A DNA stretch of 64,000 bases from Agroathelia rolfsii (GCA_018343915.1 JABRWF010000004.1:2170001-2234000); one strand, 5' to 3'. Numbered from the stretch's first letter, positions 36,663 to 50,210 are shown. A program made the numbers and translations. Notes: generated by a model not told the origin, from the sequence alone.

Positions 36663-37829
36663 GCAGTGGATGTAGAAGCATAAAATAAGGCTAACAAAAA
36701 AGAAAAATGGCTACTCAACAGCGCATCCTCACGCAGTCTTACCCCCTATATCGAGCTTCAACTCTCTAATCATCCTTGTTTCCCATATTATTTTCTATCT
36801 GGGACCATGCTACATTTAACCAAAATGTTTCTTCCTACTCTTTTTCTTTTGGACGGTTTACCTGTCTTAAACAGCAACAATAGCAACAACAACAACAACA
36901 ATAAGTATAAAAGAAAATTTGTTACAATTGTACATATTGTACACATCTTGTGGATGTAATATCAATATCTCGCTTTTCTTTTTATTCCCTTCTGTCTCAT
37001 TAACACCCCTCCCCCCTGGTCTTTTTCTTCATCTGACCCCCTCCTTGCTTCCTTTATCATCTCGTTCCTTGCATACATACAGACGTACATACAAAGGCTT
37101 ACTTATCTATAAATTTTGGGAGAGTATCGTAGCTGCGCCGTGCATATATACTTTTTATTACTATACATACCCATCAAACCCATAACTGACTTGTATGCGG
37201 GAGAACGGGAGAGATGTTAAGAAGGAGGAAGGAGATAACGAGGAAGGGTGTACTAGCCCTGGACCTCAAGTTACTATATACTACATACTCTCGCTCAGTT
37301 GCTTTTGTTCTCCGAGTCCTGCTAATATTCTCAGTGTTACATATCATACTTGATCTTCAAACCATCCATCCTAGCTTGAAGTAATACCTAACACGGGAAA
37401 CATGCAAGTTGGCCGTGTATATGGGTACTATCGAGACAAAACGAGACTTTCAAGGGTATCCCGTAGGAAAGAATAATAATAAAAAGGAAAGATAAGAAGT
37501 AGGGAGAATAAAGGGGAATTTGTCAAGAATAAGACTACAAACATACATGCGATAGATACGGCCCGATGTGATGCGCACATGTATACGACGTAATTGGGGG
37601 AGGGGGCGGGGGAGGGGGCATAGAAGAAATAAAAACCCTAAGAGCACACATGTGCGGAAGATAAAACAAAAATGGAAAAGATTATAATGAGTGCAGAGTG
37701 CCAGTATTGTAGGAAAATCATGTTTATGTCCGTTCAGTCAAATGAAAGAAAGGAAAAGAAATCAAAGACAAATGTGCAAGAAAGCAGAGACAAAAGAGAA
37801 AGACGAAGAATAGGTAATATGACACAGTT
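36663..37829. other. Convergent intergenic region CAF40 / RHO3
   Basis: About 1.2 kb between two converging genes, containing their 3' UTRs. It has a CAA-rich run near 36873-36902, T/C-rich stretches and a strong G-quadruplex motif at 37596-37618. No gene is recognised, though short frames exist. Confidence 0.55.
37596..37618 (+). other. Predicted G-quadruplex, four G5 runs
   Basis: Four runs of five G separated by single bases (A, C, A). This is one of the strongest possible quadruplex motifs by sequence rule. It lies between the 3' ends of CAF40 and RHO3. The motif is seen directly; folding and role are inferred. Confidence 0.85.
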
Positions 37830-39104
37830 TCACATAATAGTACAGGTGCCGCCCCCAGTCCCTTTCGATTTCGTGCTCATAGACACTCTAGCGGCCTCGT
37901 AGAAAACCTCCGAGACACCTCGGTTATGTTTCGAGCTACACTCTGATTTGTTACGTTTTTAGCATAAAAATAAGTAAAAGAAAAAAAAAATCATGAAACA
38001 AGGGTGTTTAAGTCAGACAGTGATGAGACTTTACCGACGGGAGAAATGTCAACTTACCGAGGTAGCGTGATGCCCGTATTCGTCTTGCGACTGTCAACCC
38101 TTCCTCGTATTGTACGGTCGTTGTTCCGAACCGCGCTAGACGCTCCTTGACGGTTCGGTCGTCACGTAAATCGCATTTCAAGGCTGTTGTCGGAAAGGGA
38201 TTAGGTGATGGAGAATTGTGGTTAGAATCGGACAATACAATCAAACTATCACAATTAAACTAACCAACAAGGACCAGCTGCCGTGGGCGGTCATGGATTA
38301 GTAATATATTGGGGCAACATGTACTCAAATGAACACACTTTGACACCCGGGCAATATTCAAGGACTTCATCTAGCCACTTTAGGGGAGTATTAGTATTCA
38401 TAGTTGCCACAAGAAGTAATATTTGCTACTTACTTTTGTCTCGACATTTTCAAGGGAGACGGGGTTGTCGACCTGAACTAAAGCCTATAAGCGCCTATAC
38501 AAGAAAATGATGCTAGGCTTTGGTGGATCTTACGGAGAAACAAATCATGACGACATGTGTCTCAGCGTAACTCAGTGATCTGAGTCGATCGAATTCTTCT
38601 TGACCTGGGAAAGAGCAAGGAAAGCGTTTGTCGGTTGAAGTTTGTATACGCTTCGTCATACATGTCCTCACCTGCAGTGTCCCATAAGCTTAGCTCCACT
38701 AATTGATCGTCGACATATAAATCCTGAACATAATTTTCGAATACGGTAGGCTCGCTGCCGGTGAGTGGAAGTACTGTAATAAGTAATAAACCATGTTTAC
38801 AAGAGAACACTACACATACTAGACTTGTGTGAAGAAGCCCCTCGTAAAGACATTGAGTAGTGATGTTTTGCCTATTATGGAAGTCGAAACAAAATAACAA
38901 TGTCAGTGTCATGTTGTGATAATTGCGCGCGTCAGATAGCGTATCATACCGCAAGCACCGTCGCCGCAGACAACAACCTTTCGTTGGATCTATCAGGACG
39001 GAACATTCAGAATAGATGTCAAAAGACGTAGTAATAGCAGCAGCAGCATTACACACCGGCCTGCGTCCGAAAGTGTTCTTTGCAGAGCTACTGCATGAGG
39101 GCAT
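37830..39104 (-). CDS. RHO3: Rho-family small GTPase, RHO3 type
   Basis: A membrane-anchored GTPase of polarised secretion and actin organisation. Spliced exons give [20 protein letters not shown], then the P-loop [17 protein letters not shown], the effector loop [15 protein letters not shown] and switch II (LSLWDTAG). Then come [26 protein letters not shown] and [12 protein letters not shown], which takes the place of the usual TKxD guanine-binding motif. The end is GGGTCTIM: a CAAX box whose final Met suggests farnesylation. The extended N-terminus with Cys is typical of Rho3, not Rho1 or Cdc42. The gene has about seven introns, and the effector-loop join (TA/C before GAG CCT) was chosen because it restores the family sequence. 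About 200 aa. Confidence 0.9.
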
Positions 39105-40085
39105 GATGTCTCTCGTGTCAAGGGGGTGCGATAGACAATATTAGTAGTAGATACAGCAAATTCTGTGTCAAGCCAAGTAGGAGAACAGTAAGCAGCGGAC
39201 ACAAGCGAGACTATAAGAGGCAGAATGTGGCCGATGGTCTGAGACCAGGCTAGGAGAAGTGGCCTGGTGCAGTGTGGAAGTGGTCAAAGAAGCAATGTGC
39301 CCCCGCAAATGAAAAGGGCCCACCGGAAACAACATTGGACCGGTGATGCAATCCGCGTCTAGGCTATGCATGACCGCCGTGCTTGTTTCCGACCCCTTGC
39401 TATCATCATCTCAGCACTCTCCGATGCCAATTAAACATTCGAAATAACTATACAGGGACACCGTCAATAAATCTGAAAATAAATACCTGAGGGCTCGATC
39501 TATGTTGTTGAAAATCAAACCACTACCAGTAACAGTCTCGTACTTATTTGTCCAACTCTGGCCATCTGACATCCCCCTTGATCGAGGCTGTACCACAGAG
39601 TTATTGTGGCTACCATAACCCCGGCTTTGGGAATTAACTGCAACAGAGAGACATGGGGTAAGTTGACCGCACGACGTCGTAAGCACATCGGCAAGGACGT
39701 CGATGCCTGGCAAGTGCGTGCCCAGTGCCACTGCACTGCACGTGTGATATCAATCATTTTATAGAACTGAAAGTACGGATACAATCTTCCATTTCAATTG
39801 AGAAATACATCATAACATGGGAAGGAGAGGAAGAATGATATAAATTAAGTTGAGGAACTGATGAAGCAATCCAGGTTCTATCGATACATATATGACAGAG
39901 AATGGTGTTAATAACACGTGAACCAAAAGAATGAAGGGATTCAAGGGACAAAGATGGAAATGGAAATCAAATCGTGAAAAAAAAGTATCGCTATGATAAT
40001 CACGGGGACTAAAAAGATATGTTTGCACTACTATATGAAAGAAGTAATGTGTGAACAGAGAGACGAACCTATGCCACAGAAGCAT
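39105..40085. other. Intergenic region upstream of RHO3
   Basis: About 1 kb between the RHO3 start and the stop of the Zn2Cys6 gene, both on the minus strand. It has an E-box CACGTG near 39916. Short frames present are not supported. It is the RHO3 promoter by position. Confidence 0.5.
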
Positions 40086-43000
40086 TCATCGAGAGGGCAC
40101 CGATGCCGAGAAACCAGAGAAAAAGTCCTGCCATCCTCCATCTGCACCATGGTTATAGTTGCCTTCTTGCGAGGAACCCGGGGGCGTGCTTCTATCGTTG
40201 ACCGCACTATATGGTGTTCCCAGCACGAGCTGGTTACCTAACAGGTACTCGTTCCCACCAGGGAAGCTATAATCATACACGGGGAAGTATTCGGGCAGCA
40301 TATTGGCATCCACCGGAACTGTCATATCAGCCATGTTGATATTACCCTGAGAGGTGGTAGTGGCCGCAGAGACAGAGGCAGTGATGGTAGATGGAGATGG
40401 GGACGGGTTGAACCGATATGATCGGTCCTCCATCGTCGTCGTCCCTGTCTCCGAGGCCCATACAAAGTCCATGATCTGCTGATCGAGCGGGTGGCTCTGA
40501 TGTACCGGCGGCGTGACCGCTGGAATCGGCTGCGTCGGCGCGAGTGGACTTGGATTGAGTGCATTGGAGAGAGAAGAGTAGCTCCCAGACCGTTGATGAT
40601 GCATTTGTTGGGGAGCAGAGTAGCCCATGGTTTGGTTATAGCGAACATGGCTTGATTCCATTATCGGGGGAGACTGGCTGGGATGAGCAGATAGAAAGCC
40701 GGGCTGAGGCAAGGGGGAAACAGAGCTAGAATGTGGCATTGACGATGCAGATGAAGAGGCAGACGAGGTCGTTGCTGTCGTCGTAGACCCAGGTCTCATC
40801 ATCCGAGCAGCTTGAGGAGCGTTTGGTAATGGGGATCCTCTAGAACCTGCAGGAGAAGGCGTAGGCTGGAACGTCCTCAAATACTCGATCACATTCGGAT
40901 GCATTTGAGGCGGCTGCTGACCCACAGCGGCCAACGGTAAGGGAAGAATTGGCTTCTTATATTGCTCGGGTGTGACGTGGGCGCTGGTGTTCTGCGGCGA
41001 TCCTGATTGTTCCCTTCTAGGCGGAATGAGTCTTGTTTTCCCACCAAGGATTGCCAACTCATCCGCATCATCAGCTTCGGCGGTAGGCGAATCTGCTGCA
41101 AAGGCTTGGCCAGAACCTGGGGATCTGCCTTCCCTGTATGACTTCAAGCCAGCGTGCGCCTTGGCTTGAATCTTGAGCACGAGTTGCTGTGGTAGTAAAA
41201 AAAAAATCGTATTGATGAGATTCGACACGCTAAATAACTCCTTCAGGAAATAAGTCTCACTAATACACTCTGGGCATTGAACACCGTTGCAGTCTTGGCA
41301 AAAAGATTGCATGCAGAGTCGAGCTGAGTTAAGGCGGAAGGAGCCAAACTCATGCCCGGACACCTCGTAACGATAGAGCCAAGGACGATCTGTAAAGGAA
41401 GCCATACGACGTACCATCGTCAGCCTTGGGTAATGGTTATGAGCAAGTAAAGAATAGCACGAACCGCACAGCTCAAGAGATGGCTCCATAGGAACCACAA
41501 TCGCTCGCTAATCTCCTTTAGATGGGAATGCAGATTGCGGAGTAGCGCGATATAAGAGCCTGAACTGCGATACGCGGCCAGGACAGATGTACTAGTTATA
41601 AGGTTGTGTCAGGTCATAAAACAACAAGAAAAAGTATAAATACACACCCGAAAGGACTGCCTAGAGGATCTTCAGGATGATCGTTGATAGCCCGCCCAAA
41701 GAAGCTACGATGAAGATAGAGGAGATCTATTGTTACTCGATCAGCCCAGACCGCCAAGAATGACTCCCGCATTGTGCCGATTACTCACTCATCTCGCGTA
41801 TCGCGAGAACGACATGCCGCTGTAAGATCAACTTGGTTGTCTCCGGGAAAGATCCAGAACTCGATTCTAAATTCCCAAAGCCGGGGATCTGTAAGATGGC
41901 AGGAACAGGGAATGCACGGATACGCCGGTCGAGCTGCAGAACGGTGGAGTAGGATGAGGTTCGTGCCATGAATGCCTTCTCGTTTACGACAGACATGCAG
42001 TCCGATGCAAATCGGTGTTTCCATGCGTGGACTGCAGGGAGTGGATTATAAATATCCTTCAGGGTCATATTTAAAAGTAAGGAAATCAATACTAACAGCT
42101 GTTTTCATCAGAAATGTCGGACGGATAGGGCATCTTGCAATCAATGTGTTGCAGAGAGAACATGGCTGTGGAGTAGTTTAATCATGACTCCAACAATATT
42201 TTACGATATATATATACATACCTGGTCTGGAATATGTCATACACTGAGATGAAAAGGTCAGTGTCGATTTTCATATTCAATAACATGCACACTGACCTGC
42301 CATGTATCATAAGTGTATAATTCCCAGAAAAGCTGCCTTCTTCGGGTTGTTTCAGCCTCATCTAAATTCCATCGAGTGGCATCTCGATCTTAGTAGCCGG
42401 GTTCATATAGATTAGTAAACTTTGTTCCCGATCCGTTCACTGAGAAATACGGCTTACGAAGTCCGATCTGCATGTAAAAGTGGAAAAGATTAGCATTCGT
42501 GGCTTCATATCCACAAAGAGATTATGCGGCTTACACTTTGCGCCATCTTGATAGTAAGTCCCATCAGGCACCATCTCACTCCGGTACCGTCCGTGTGTGC
42601 AGATGATAAAAATAGGTAGTAAACCATAAGATGCTGTAATGGCAAATTATTATTTAGCATCGATGCCAAGCTATTTATGAAAGAAACGGACGAACCAACG
42701 CTTGTACAGCGCTCAGAGAGGGTTCGTCGAATAAATTATCATCACATATAGTGGAACCAGCGGAGCGGGATACGATGCCAGCCTGAAAGAGTGCCACGCG
42801 TGCAAGTTGGTGGTACCTGCCCGTCTTGTTATCAGTATAACTATAGAATGACCATGGCCAGAAGAGCTCACTTTTCGGCGTCAAGATTATAGGCATGGAG
42901 AGCAGGATCCATAAGACATCCAATAGCAAATACCATAAACAGCACAGCGATCGTGTGATTCTGTCCTGGTATATGCCCTATTCTATCAGGTGATGTGTCT

Positions 43001-44202
43001 GATTTATAAAAACCTTGGAAAAGTTCATCAAATGTGGTTGTGGATATCGGATCGTACCTGGGAATGAATATATACAATTAATATTTTATTTTATTTAATA
43101 TGTTTAAAGGAAGATACCCACATAAAAGAGCCTCGCTCGAAATAAATATCCCGTAATCGACGAGCTCTTTCTGCCGAAGGCAAATAAGCATGAATGGTCC
43201 GGAAAAGTGTGTTTTCCCCTTGTAAAGATGGCATCGGCAGGCTATAGGACCCGGACAGTAGTTCTGGTGGTAGTAGGCCTTGCAGCAGATGTGCCCGACT
43301 TTTGGATGGTGGCTTGACAGCATCCTCCTCGTTCTATTCACGGTTGGTGAGAAAATGAATTTAGTGAAAATCCTTTTTTTTTTAACTGACCCGCAGGAAA
43401 TACTTAAACATATATGAGCAAAAGGCAAGCAATTTGATGAAAAATGAATATCATCCCGACTCACACTAGATGTGGCTCCGTGACCAAAGAACTTTGATTT
43501 CCCCATAGCATCAATAGATAGACTACCAAATGTCTCTAACATTTCAGGCCCCGACTCATCGTCATTGGGTTCGAACTGTCCGCTTCTCTGAAAGGGTGGA
43601 GGTTCGCGCTGTAGTGGGGTTTTCATCTTGAGGAGGTCTTCCGAAAGAAGAGGGTGTTCTTCAGGAGATGATTTGGCATGCGAGTCGCGTAAAGCATCCT
43701 CTAACTGTCTTACGCGGGCCGACAAATCGCTGACATGTTGATGGAGTTCGGCAGTTGAGGACAACACAAATCTTTCGCACGAGAGCGGCGATGTTTATGA
43801 GCCGCTTGCTAAGCCACATGCGTCAGTAAAATGACTGTACCTGTTCCCTTGTCCTGTAGTTAATGAGCCTATAGATACGTTCCATGAATTTCGGACCCTC
43901 AAATTGATGTGACAAGATTGTGTGATTTACCATCTGGGCATATAGCTCCGCAACCACGCTTGGTCAGGCAAGATGGATAAGCTTAGCTGGTTTTGATGGA
44001 TATGCTGACGAGGGAGACATACCTTGACACAGCTGCTACATGGGATGCTCCTGTCGCACCTAAGCTTCAATCGTCTGCATTCCTGACAGGCGCGTGAGCC
44101 GCCAGATGGACCTGCCCGTCGTTTTCTTAGGGGCTCATGTAGATCAGTAGCGGTGTGCGATGATGGTTCCAGGCGCTTCGAGGACGATGCTGTAGCACTC
44201 AT
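40086..44202 (-). CDS. Zn2Cys6 fungal-specific transcription factor
   Basis: A nuclear DNA-binding regulator. The start is MSATASSSKRLEPSSHTATD (44202). The binuclear zinc cluster reads CQECRRLKLRCDRSIPCSSC and, after an intron, RGCGAICPD, giving six Cys in the right spacing. A coiled-coil follows (LHQHVSDLSARVRQLEDALR). The middle, about 41250-43470, is broken by many small introns. It has the hydrophobic helical look of the fungal-specific TF domain (LARVALFQAGIVSRSAGSTI, SLSAVQALV). The C-terminal ~430 residues are a Ser/Pro/Gln-rich, probably activating region, ending WQDFFSGFSASVPSR at 40086. Target genes and orthologue are unknown. The internal exon chain is only partly resolved. Confidence 0.87.
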
Positions 44203-46710
44203 AAGAATTTGCGACTCTGACTGGCTAGAAAGATGAGAATAGCAAGCCCGCGGGGTGAGAGAGACGAATGATTGAGGCTTAGCAGAAGCGACGGTCTGGT
44301 TAAGTACCAGCGACTGCCAATAGTAGCCTTATGAAATGAAATAAACTGGCCGGCGACCACGAACTAAATCTCAGATGGAAGGTGCCAGGTGAGTGGATGT
44401 CGAGATAGCGGGCATCGACACTGGCAGGAGGGCCCCTAGGGCGGCCGGATGGAATGGATGAAGGCAACCCAACAGCAAGGCATGACTGCCACAACCTGGC
44501 TGAAACCCGGTATAGCCTGAGCCTGGTTTGAACTTGAATATCAGAAGTCGGGTCAATTTTCCCCTGCCTGGTTTGCTTTGTTTCTTCTCTCTCCTTCCGT
44601 ATCCGAGTCTGTCCGTCGCTGCAGACTTAGTAAACACTCTCAGGCTATACAGTCTCTCTTGTATTTCAAGATAACGTTGGATTTTTTCCTCCATCAGCTG
44701 ACTGTATTCAATCTCATTCGCTCAGGATCACCTCAGGCTGGTGCAATAAGCAGCCGCTCCACATGTAAGCAGCATATGTAAGCCACGCCGGGTCGGAAAC
44801 GACTTGGTTACCCCCTGTCTAAACCTTGGCATCATCTTGATTCTGCCCAATATTTGACATTACGCTTACAACATGCGGGTGACAGAAAATTTTGTTTTTC
44901 AGGACCATGAAAATTCACGGCAGGTGCCCGTCCTTCCACCGGAAGGCTCTGTGTTCGTGCACGATTGGCACCGGCAACGAACAATGCACAGCCATGATGA
45001 TGGCTTTGATTTGCATGTTTCGCAAATGAATGTACACTAGTGCTCATGCATACTCTCACGATCGAGATGTACCGAAGGCCGAGAGTCAATAATATCCTCT
45101 CTTCTCTTCCTTCGGATGCCATCTCTCATTCGACCGATTCCTCAACGGTGTTCAAGGCATCTGCTAATTTCGTAATTCACCGAAGGTCCGCGGTCCCAGC
45201 TGAAACCGCGAGACTTTAAGTTGTGCTGACAAATTGAACTTAGATCCCATGTAGATACTACGTCACTATTAGTGGGATGATTGGCAACAGGAACGCAAAA
45301 TCCAGTGTATCTGATACATTCCCACATCCGGTTGTTATCATAACCGTAGCAGCCGCCCCAGCGTCGCTTGTAGACTAGGATGTAGCTCTTGCAATGATGT
45401 CTTTTCATTGTGATCATATTTTGATCTCAGCTACCGGTAAAATACACCGTCGCCTAGTCGTGGCGAAAGGGGCTTGATAGTGGGTATCATCTTTAGTCCT
45501 TCATCTACATATCCATGTTCATCATCTCCACTGTTTTGTTACGTAAAGGAGCCTGAATAATCAGTCGGTGGAGCCCCTGTCTTGGCACCTGTGTCGGTGA
45601 AAGCAACCTCTACTCGTCTTGATTTTGTGCAACACATGGTCAACACACTGATTTTTCGAATGGTAACACCATCATATTTTAGGAAAGAGTCATAACTCCT
45701 ACTTGAGTCCCCGGTATTGGCCGTCCCGTTCTATGCCGCCTCATGATAATAACTTCTATTTGATTGATCGTTCCGTGACTCCCCATCCGCTCCCGAGTCA
45801 CCCTATTACGCTGGTTTGCATGCAATCATTCGTCTTCGGCGTCTTTGCGTCTCCACTGTGGTTCATTGGCGTTCTGCATCGTACTTGGTTTTTGATGACC
45901 TTACTGGTTACTGTACGGGCATCACGGCCAGTCGAACAACAACTGTCTGCATGCTTCTCTTACAGCTAAAAAGTACGACGTGTTTTCTTATCAGATAAAT
46001 CTATCTCAATATACGCTCATGTCCGCCCGTCGTGACTCTTCGCTCGAGTGACAGCGGACAATATACAACATCCGGAGAATGGAAATGTGCGCCCTGTGGA
46101 GAGAAGGGACGAAATGACATCCTGTCTAGCCCCTCATTGTCCGTTCCAGTGCGCTAGCGATTGATGCACCTGCTTGTATATGCGTAAACGCCCAACGTCT
46201 TATGACTTGCTGATGGTGTACACTCTATTGACTCTAATCTGACTTTCTGGTTTCTGTCCTGACTATCGCCGATACGACTGGACCCCACCTTGGGTCAATG
46301 CACACTATTATACACTCGGCCATGCGTGGGTCTATTTTTATTGCCGCCGCACTGCATACATTCTACTATTCACTACCATGTACTATTTACTACTATGTTC
46401 ATACTACATCGGCGTTGACATACACTAATCTACCAGTTTCCGCGTGACAAGAATTTCATCTATGTATTAGTACCTCACCACTCTCCCCTTCTTCTTTCCG
46501 GATCCCTTCGCCGCGAGTAGGGTTCATGATCAATAACCGTGCCGTTCAAGCCCTCCCCCCGAATCACCCAAACCGTATTCTCCCGGTGATCTATTGTACG
46601 ACATTAGGCGCCCATTTCTGCTAGTACATCATGATTGCCATCACGTCCATGTGTGCGTTTTGAGAAGAATAAAATAAAATGAAAAATGGACATATTTGCA
46701 TCGGCGCTAG

Positions 46711-46730
46711 TGTGTGTGTGTGTATGTGTG
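46711..46730. repeat. (TG)n microsatellite
   Basis: A 20-bp TG run with one A interruption. Confidence 0.9.
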
Positions 46731-48010
46731 CAACGCGACGAGACACACGGCGCCACCGCCGGATGATTAGAAAAAAAAAATCGATGGCGATGGCGGTGGC
46801 GGTGCATAGTGGCTAAATGCCACCATCTCCATATACCGATAGGGGATTGACACCAGACACAATCTATCGCGTCTCCGCCTCTGTGCCATGGGCGGGCGTA
46901 AATAAGGCGGTCCTCACTAAGTAGGCAGGCCGTCTCACCGCCGGACACGGAGAAGCGGTTTGTGCGAGTGTGCGTGTACGCAGTGTGCTGCACCGTAACT
47001 TTGTACATCTTTTTGGCGGATGCAACCGATCCATGAAAGGCGCCGCTGAGATGAAAATGGATCTAGTCAAGGCGTATGCATGTGTATTTATGCGTAATTC
47101 GAGCACCCACTAAGGCTAGATGAAAGTTATATGCCTTGATGGGCTAACACCCAGGCTAAGCATAGTATTGGTAACTACTCCTTGTATTCATATCAACTTG
47201 AATGCTACTAGTATATTACAATCGTGACTTATAACAACATGAATTTCTCTGATAATAGATGAATAAATGCAAGTGGATATTACGCCTCTACCCGGTTAAA
47301 TATGTGATCGCCCTTGTAGTACTTCATTCTCTACCCGAATCTATGCGGAGTAAGTTCAGAACAGTTTGCACGTCCCCAGGCCATTCTTACGAACCAAACG
47401 TGTTCGCCTATACCAGTGCTCGATGCTGATATTGATGCTACCAATTTTATGAAGGTAAAATTTTTCTTGCCAAGTACGAACCCTAAAAGAAAGCTAAAGA
47501 AAGCAGCCCATACATTAGGTTGTATTCATGTCGTTCGTTTCTTTTCTCAGGCCCGCCCGCTCAGTATGTCTCTCTTTTTCCGTCAACGGAGATCTCGGGC
47601 CCCAGCATGTGGGTTTCCCGGAAGAGTGGGAAAAGGGGTTCGTTTAAACACTAAAGATCTTGTCGAGAATCAGTGATATTGAAACCAATACGGCGCTAGT
47701 CACTCCGTCATGGTCATGTATTCACTCAGTTCCTAGACACTTTCAGGCGACGAACAAAACTGGCTCGACATCAAAAATTACGTCAAGTCATTCAGATCGC
47801 TGCGGCGGCCGAAACGCCACTTGGAGTCGCACTCGATTGGTGATTAAATACAGCCCACCTTCTAGTATTAGACATATACAATGCTACGCATGGCTTGCCA
47901 ATGGCGAGAAAAAAAACTTGGTCGTATTAAATTCCGTCTCACGAAGTCAAGTATGTACAAGAGATAAAGAAAAAGGCACGAAGCATGCACATACGATAAG
48001 AAGGGAAGGG

Positions 48011-48025
48011 AAAAAAAAAAAAAAA
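48011..48025. repeat. 15-nt A tract
   Basis: A run of 15 A in the gene-poor region. Confidence 0.85.
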
Positions 48026-48276
48026 TTAATCAAGCGAGAAAGCGAGAAAATCCTTCACTTCCCGTTGTCGGTAAATGTTGTTGGCCGTGATGGATCGTCT
48101 CCTGTAATTCTCCCCTCTCGAACCGCTACGAATCATTAGCTGATGATTTGGGAGGCTAGAAAAGGGAGAGGAATGACATCACAAGGGCCATCAAAGGGAA
48201 AAAGATAAAATCCGAAAAAAAGCTACCATCGGCGAAGAAGCTGTGTGCAAAAAGTGTGAAGAAATGACATGGGGAT

Positions 48277-48296
48277 AGAGAGAGAGAGAGAGAGAG
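48277..48296. repeat. (AG)n microsatellite
   Basis: About ten perfect AG units, about 0.35 kb beyond the stop of the coiled-coil gene. Confidence 0.9.
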
Positions 48297-48645
48297 GACG
48301 GAAAGGGAAAACCATAATGTGGATGGAATAAATGCACAAAGTAAAGGAAATGATGCAGAGAGTGGGGTAAAAATACGATGCGATGCAACCTTATAATCTT
48401 GTATTCGTTTACTTTTACTACTTGTTCTTGTTCTTCCGGTATCAATGCCTAATGCATTGCGTGAGAGTGTCGTGGGCATATATAACGTGAAAAGGGGAAA
48501 TCATAAGAGGTTATCAGAAGAACAGCTGAGCCAAAATGCCGCGGTCTTCCTTTCTCGGTCTATCATAAGCATCGTAGCATGCAAGGGAGGGGTCGAGGAA
48601 ATCGATTCATCGAGATGATAACTTCGGTATAATCAATCCCATCAA

Positions 48646-50210
48646 TCATACCGCTGTGGCTTCAGGCGTAGGCGTGAGAGGTACTGTCTCCTCTTCCTGT
48701 GAAGCAAACTTGATAGATACCTCGTTTGCCGGGGCAGCAATTTCGGCAGACCTTGCCGAGGCGGCGTCATCGCGAACGAGGATGTGGCTGTCATCCGCCT
48801 TAGTGGACGGGCTTTTGGGCTCTGCCTCATCTTCGACGGACGATCCGTCCGATTCAGCACGACGGGGCGTAGCAGTGACAGTGACAGGCTCTGTTTGATG
48901 AATGTCTGAAGAAGACGCGACCGAAGACACAGATGCACGCGAGGATGTCGCCGAGGAGAAGAATCCGCCGATCTTTTTCGACAGCGGCTCTGGCGGCTGA
49001 TTGCTAGCGCTCGGGCCTGTTGTTGCCTGAGGACACGTCGCACTTGGGGAAGGATCTGACTTCCAGAGCTTGTTAAAGCCCCAGCCGGAGCTCTGGACCC
49101 GTTTGTGCTCCTGTGCCGGTACAGATGGGGGCGGTATGGTAGACTCCAGCTCGCGTACGCCAACATTATGCTCGGCAATGAAGTCTCGCAGTGTCGTCAC
49201 ACAAGACTCACTTGCCTCGCGAGCTTCGTTACTTTCTGCTAGCTCGGCGCGTGTCTCTTCAAGTTGCTCCTTCGTTACGCGCAGCTCACGTTTAAGTGCT
49301 TCCAACTCTGCTTGCAAATCTACCGCCGTCGTGTCCGCCAGCTGGGTCGGCACCTGGGGTGGCGATGCCTTGTTAAACAGTGCGGAGAAGCGGCGTGTGC
49401 TGTTTGGAGGCAGTGGACCATTATTCTTTGGTGGAGAAGGCGACCGGGGAACAACGCCGGAGAACGATGATGCTGTGGGACTGCTGGGATGCAAGCTAAT
49501 TGTCTCGAATGGATCTGAGTTGGGGTCACTAAGAGGAATGTTGGAGTCTGAAATGGAAGAGTGGCGATTGTGCATGCGTTGTATGGATACGCCGGAACCA
49601 GTCAAAGGCGTAAAAGACATGCGTTTGCCAGAAGCGGGGCTAGTGAATGCTGGAAGACCAGCACGAGACATATCAAGCGCCATAGTTGAAGACGACTGAC
49701 GTCGTTCTGACTGTAGCCGCATTAATCCTCGTCTGAAAATGCGGGGATTGATCGAATAGGATTCATCAGAAACCAAGAATATCAAATATTGGGGGCCTTT
49801 GGCATCCCATGCTGATAAAACCGCACCAACCTGCTTTCGTCGACTTTGGAGCGCAGCATCTTTATATTGTCTTCATCGTCTTTGATCTTTTGATTTGCCT
49901 CTGCCAGCTCGGCCTCGAGTTGTGTGCATTTCTCGTTGGCGTACTGAAGTGCGTCCTTGAGTTCGGCCTCACGGCCATGCGCACCGGCCACAATGGCAGC
50001 GAGCTCGTCACGTTCCTTGGTAGCCTCGTTGAGATTCATGCGTAGTTGAGTGACAATGGAGGCCAACACAGAGGGATCCAGTGACGGTGGCCGGTCGCTG
50101 CTGCTGCGACGCGGGGAGGTTGGTTCGTCTTCGTCGTCCAGCTGGCGTTCCAGCTCGAGAGAAAGATCAATCGAAGCTGGGCGTTTCGTGTCATGCTCAG
50201 GTTCTGCCAT
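48646..50210 (-). CDS. Uncharacterised coiled-coil, Ser/Pro-rich protein
   Basis: I do not recognise the family. The start is MAEPEHDTKRPASIDLSLEL (50210). Exon 1 (50210-49831) carries a first coiled coil (LRMNLNEATKERDELAAIVA, AELAEANQKIKDDEDNIKML). A single intron joins it in frame to exon 2 (49732-48646), for about 488 aa. Exon 2 has a disordered Ser/Pro/Asn section (RRFSALFNKASPPQVPTQLA). A second coiled coil follows (LQAELEALKRELRVTKEQLE), then HKRVQSSGWGFNKLWKSDP and SKKIGGFFSSATSSRASVSS. The tail is acidic and ends EATAV. There is no membrane segment or signal peptide. The layout suggests a cytoskeletal or scaffold protein, but that is only inference. Codon use and the clean splice argue for a real gene. 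Confidence 0.82.

Larger units (their letters stand above)
44203..48645. other. 4.4-kb region without recognisable genes upstream of the Zn2Cys6 gene
   Basis: The longest gene-free stretch in the window. It lies upstream of the transcription factor (minus strand) and downstream of the coiled-coil gene (minus strand). Open frames up to about 160 codons exist (for example 47660-48139 plus), but they are low-complexity, show no family motif and I reject them. Simple repeats lie at 46711-46730 (TG), 48011-48025 (A) and 48277-48296 (AG). It may be a long regulatory region, a long 5' UTR or a non-coding RNA locus; sequence alone cannot tell. Confidence 0.5.

Noticed and set aside
37450..37647. Minus-strand frame over the G-quadruplex region
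   Set aside because: Hydrophobic Leu/Pro composition comes from the C-rich strand of the G runs; not a credible protein.
44832..45122. Minus-strand frame of 96 codons
   Set aside because: No recognisable motif and no continuation by splicing; composition unlike nearby genes.
47660..48139. Plus-strand frame of 159 codons in the gene-poor region
   Set aside because: It ends in Lys runs produced by the A tract and has no domain-like pattern; the initial codon also appears not to be ATG.
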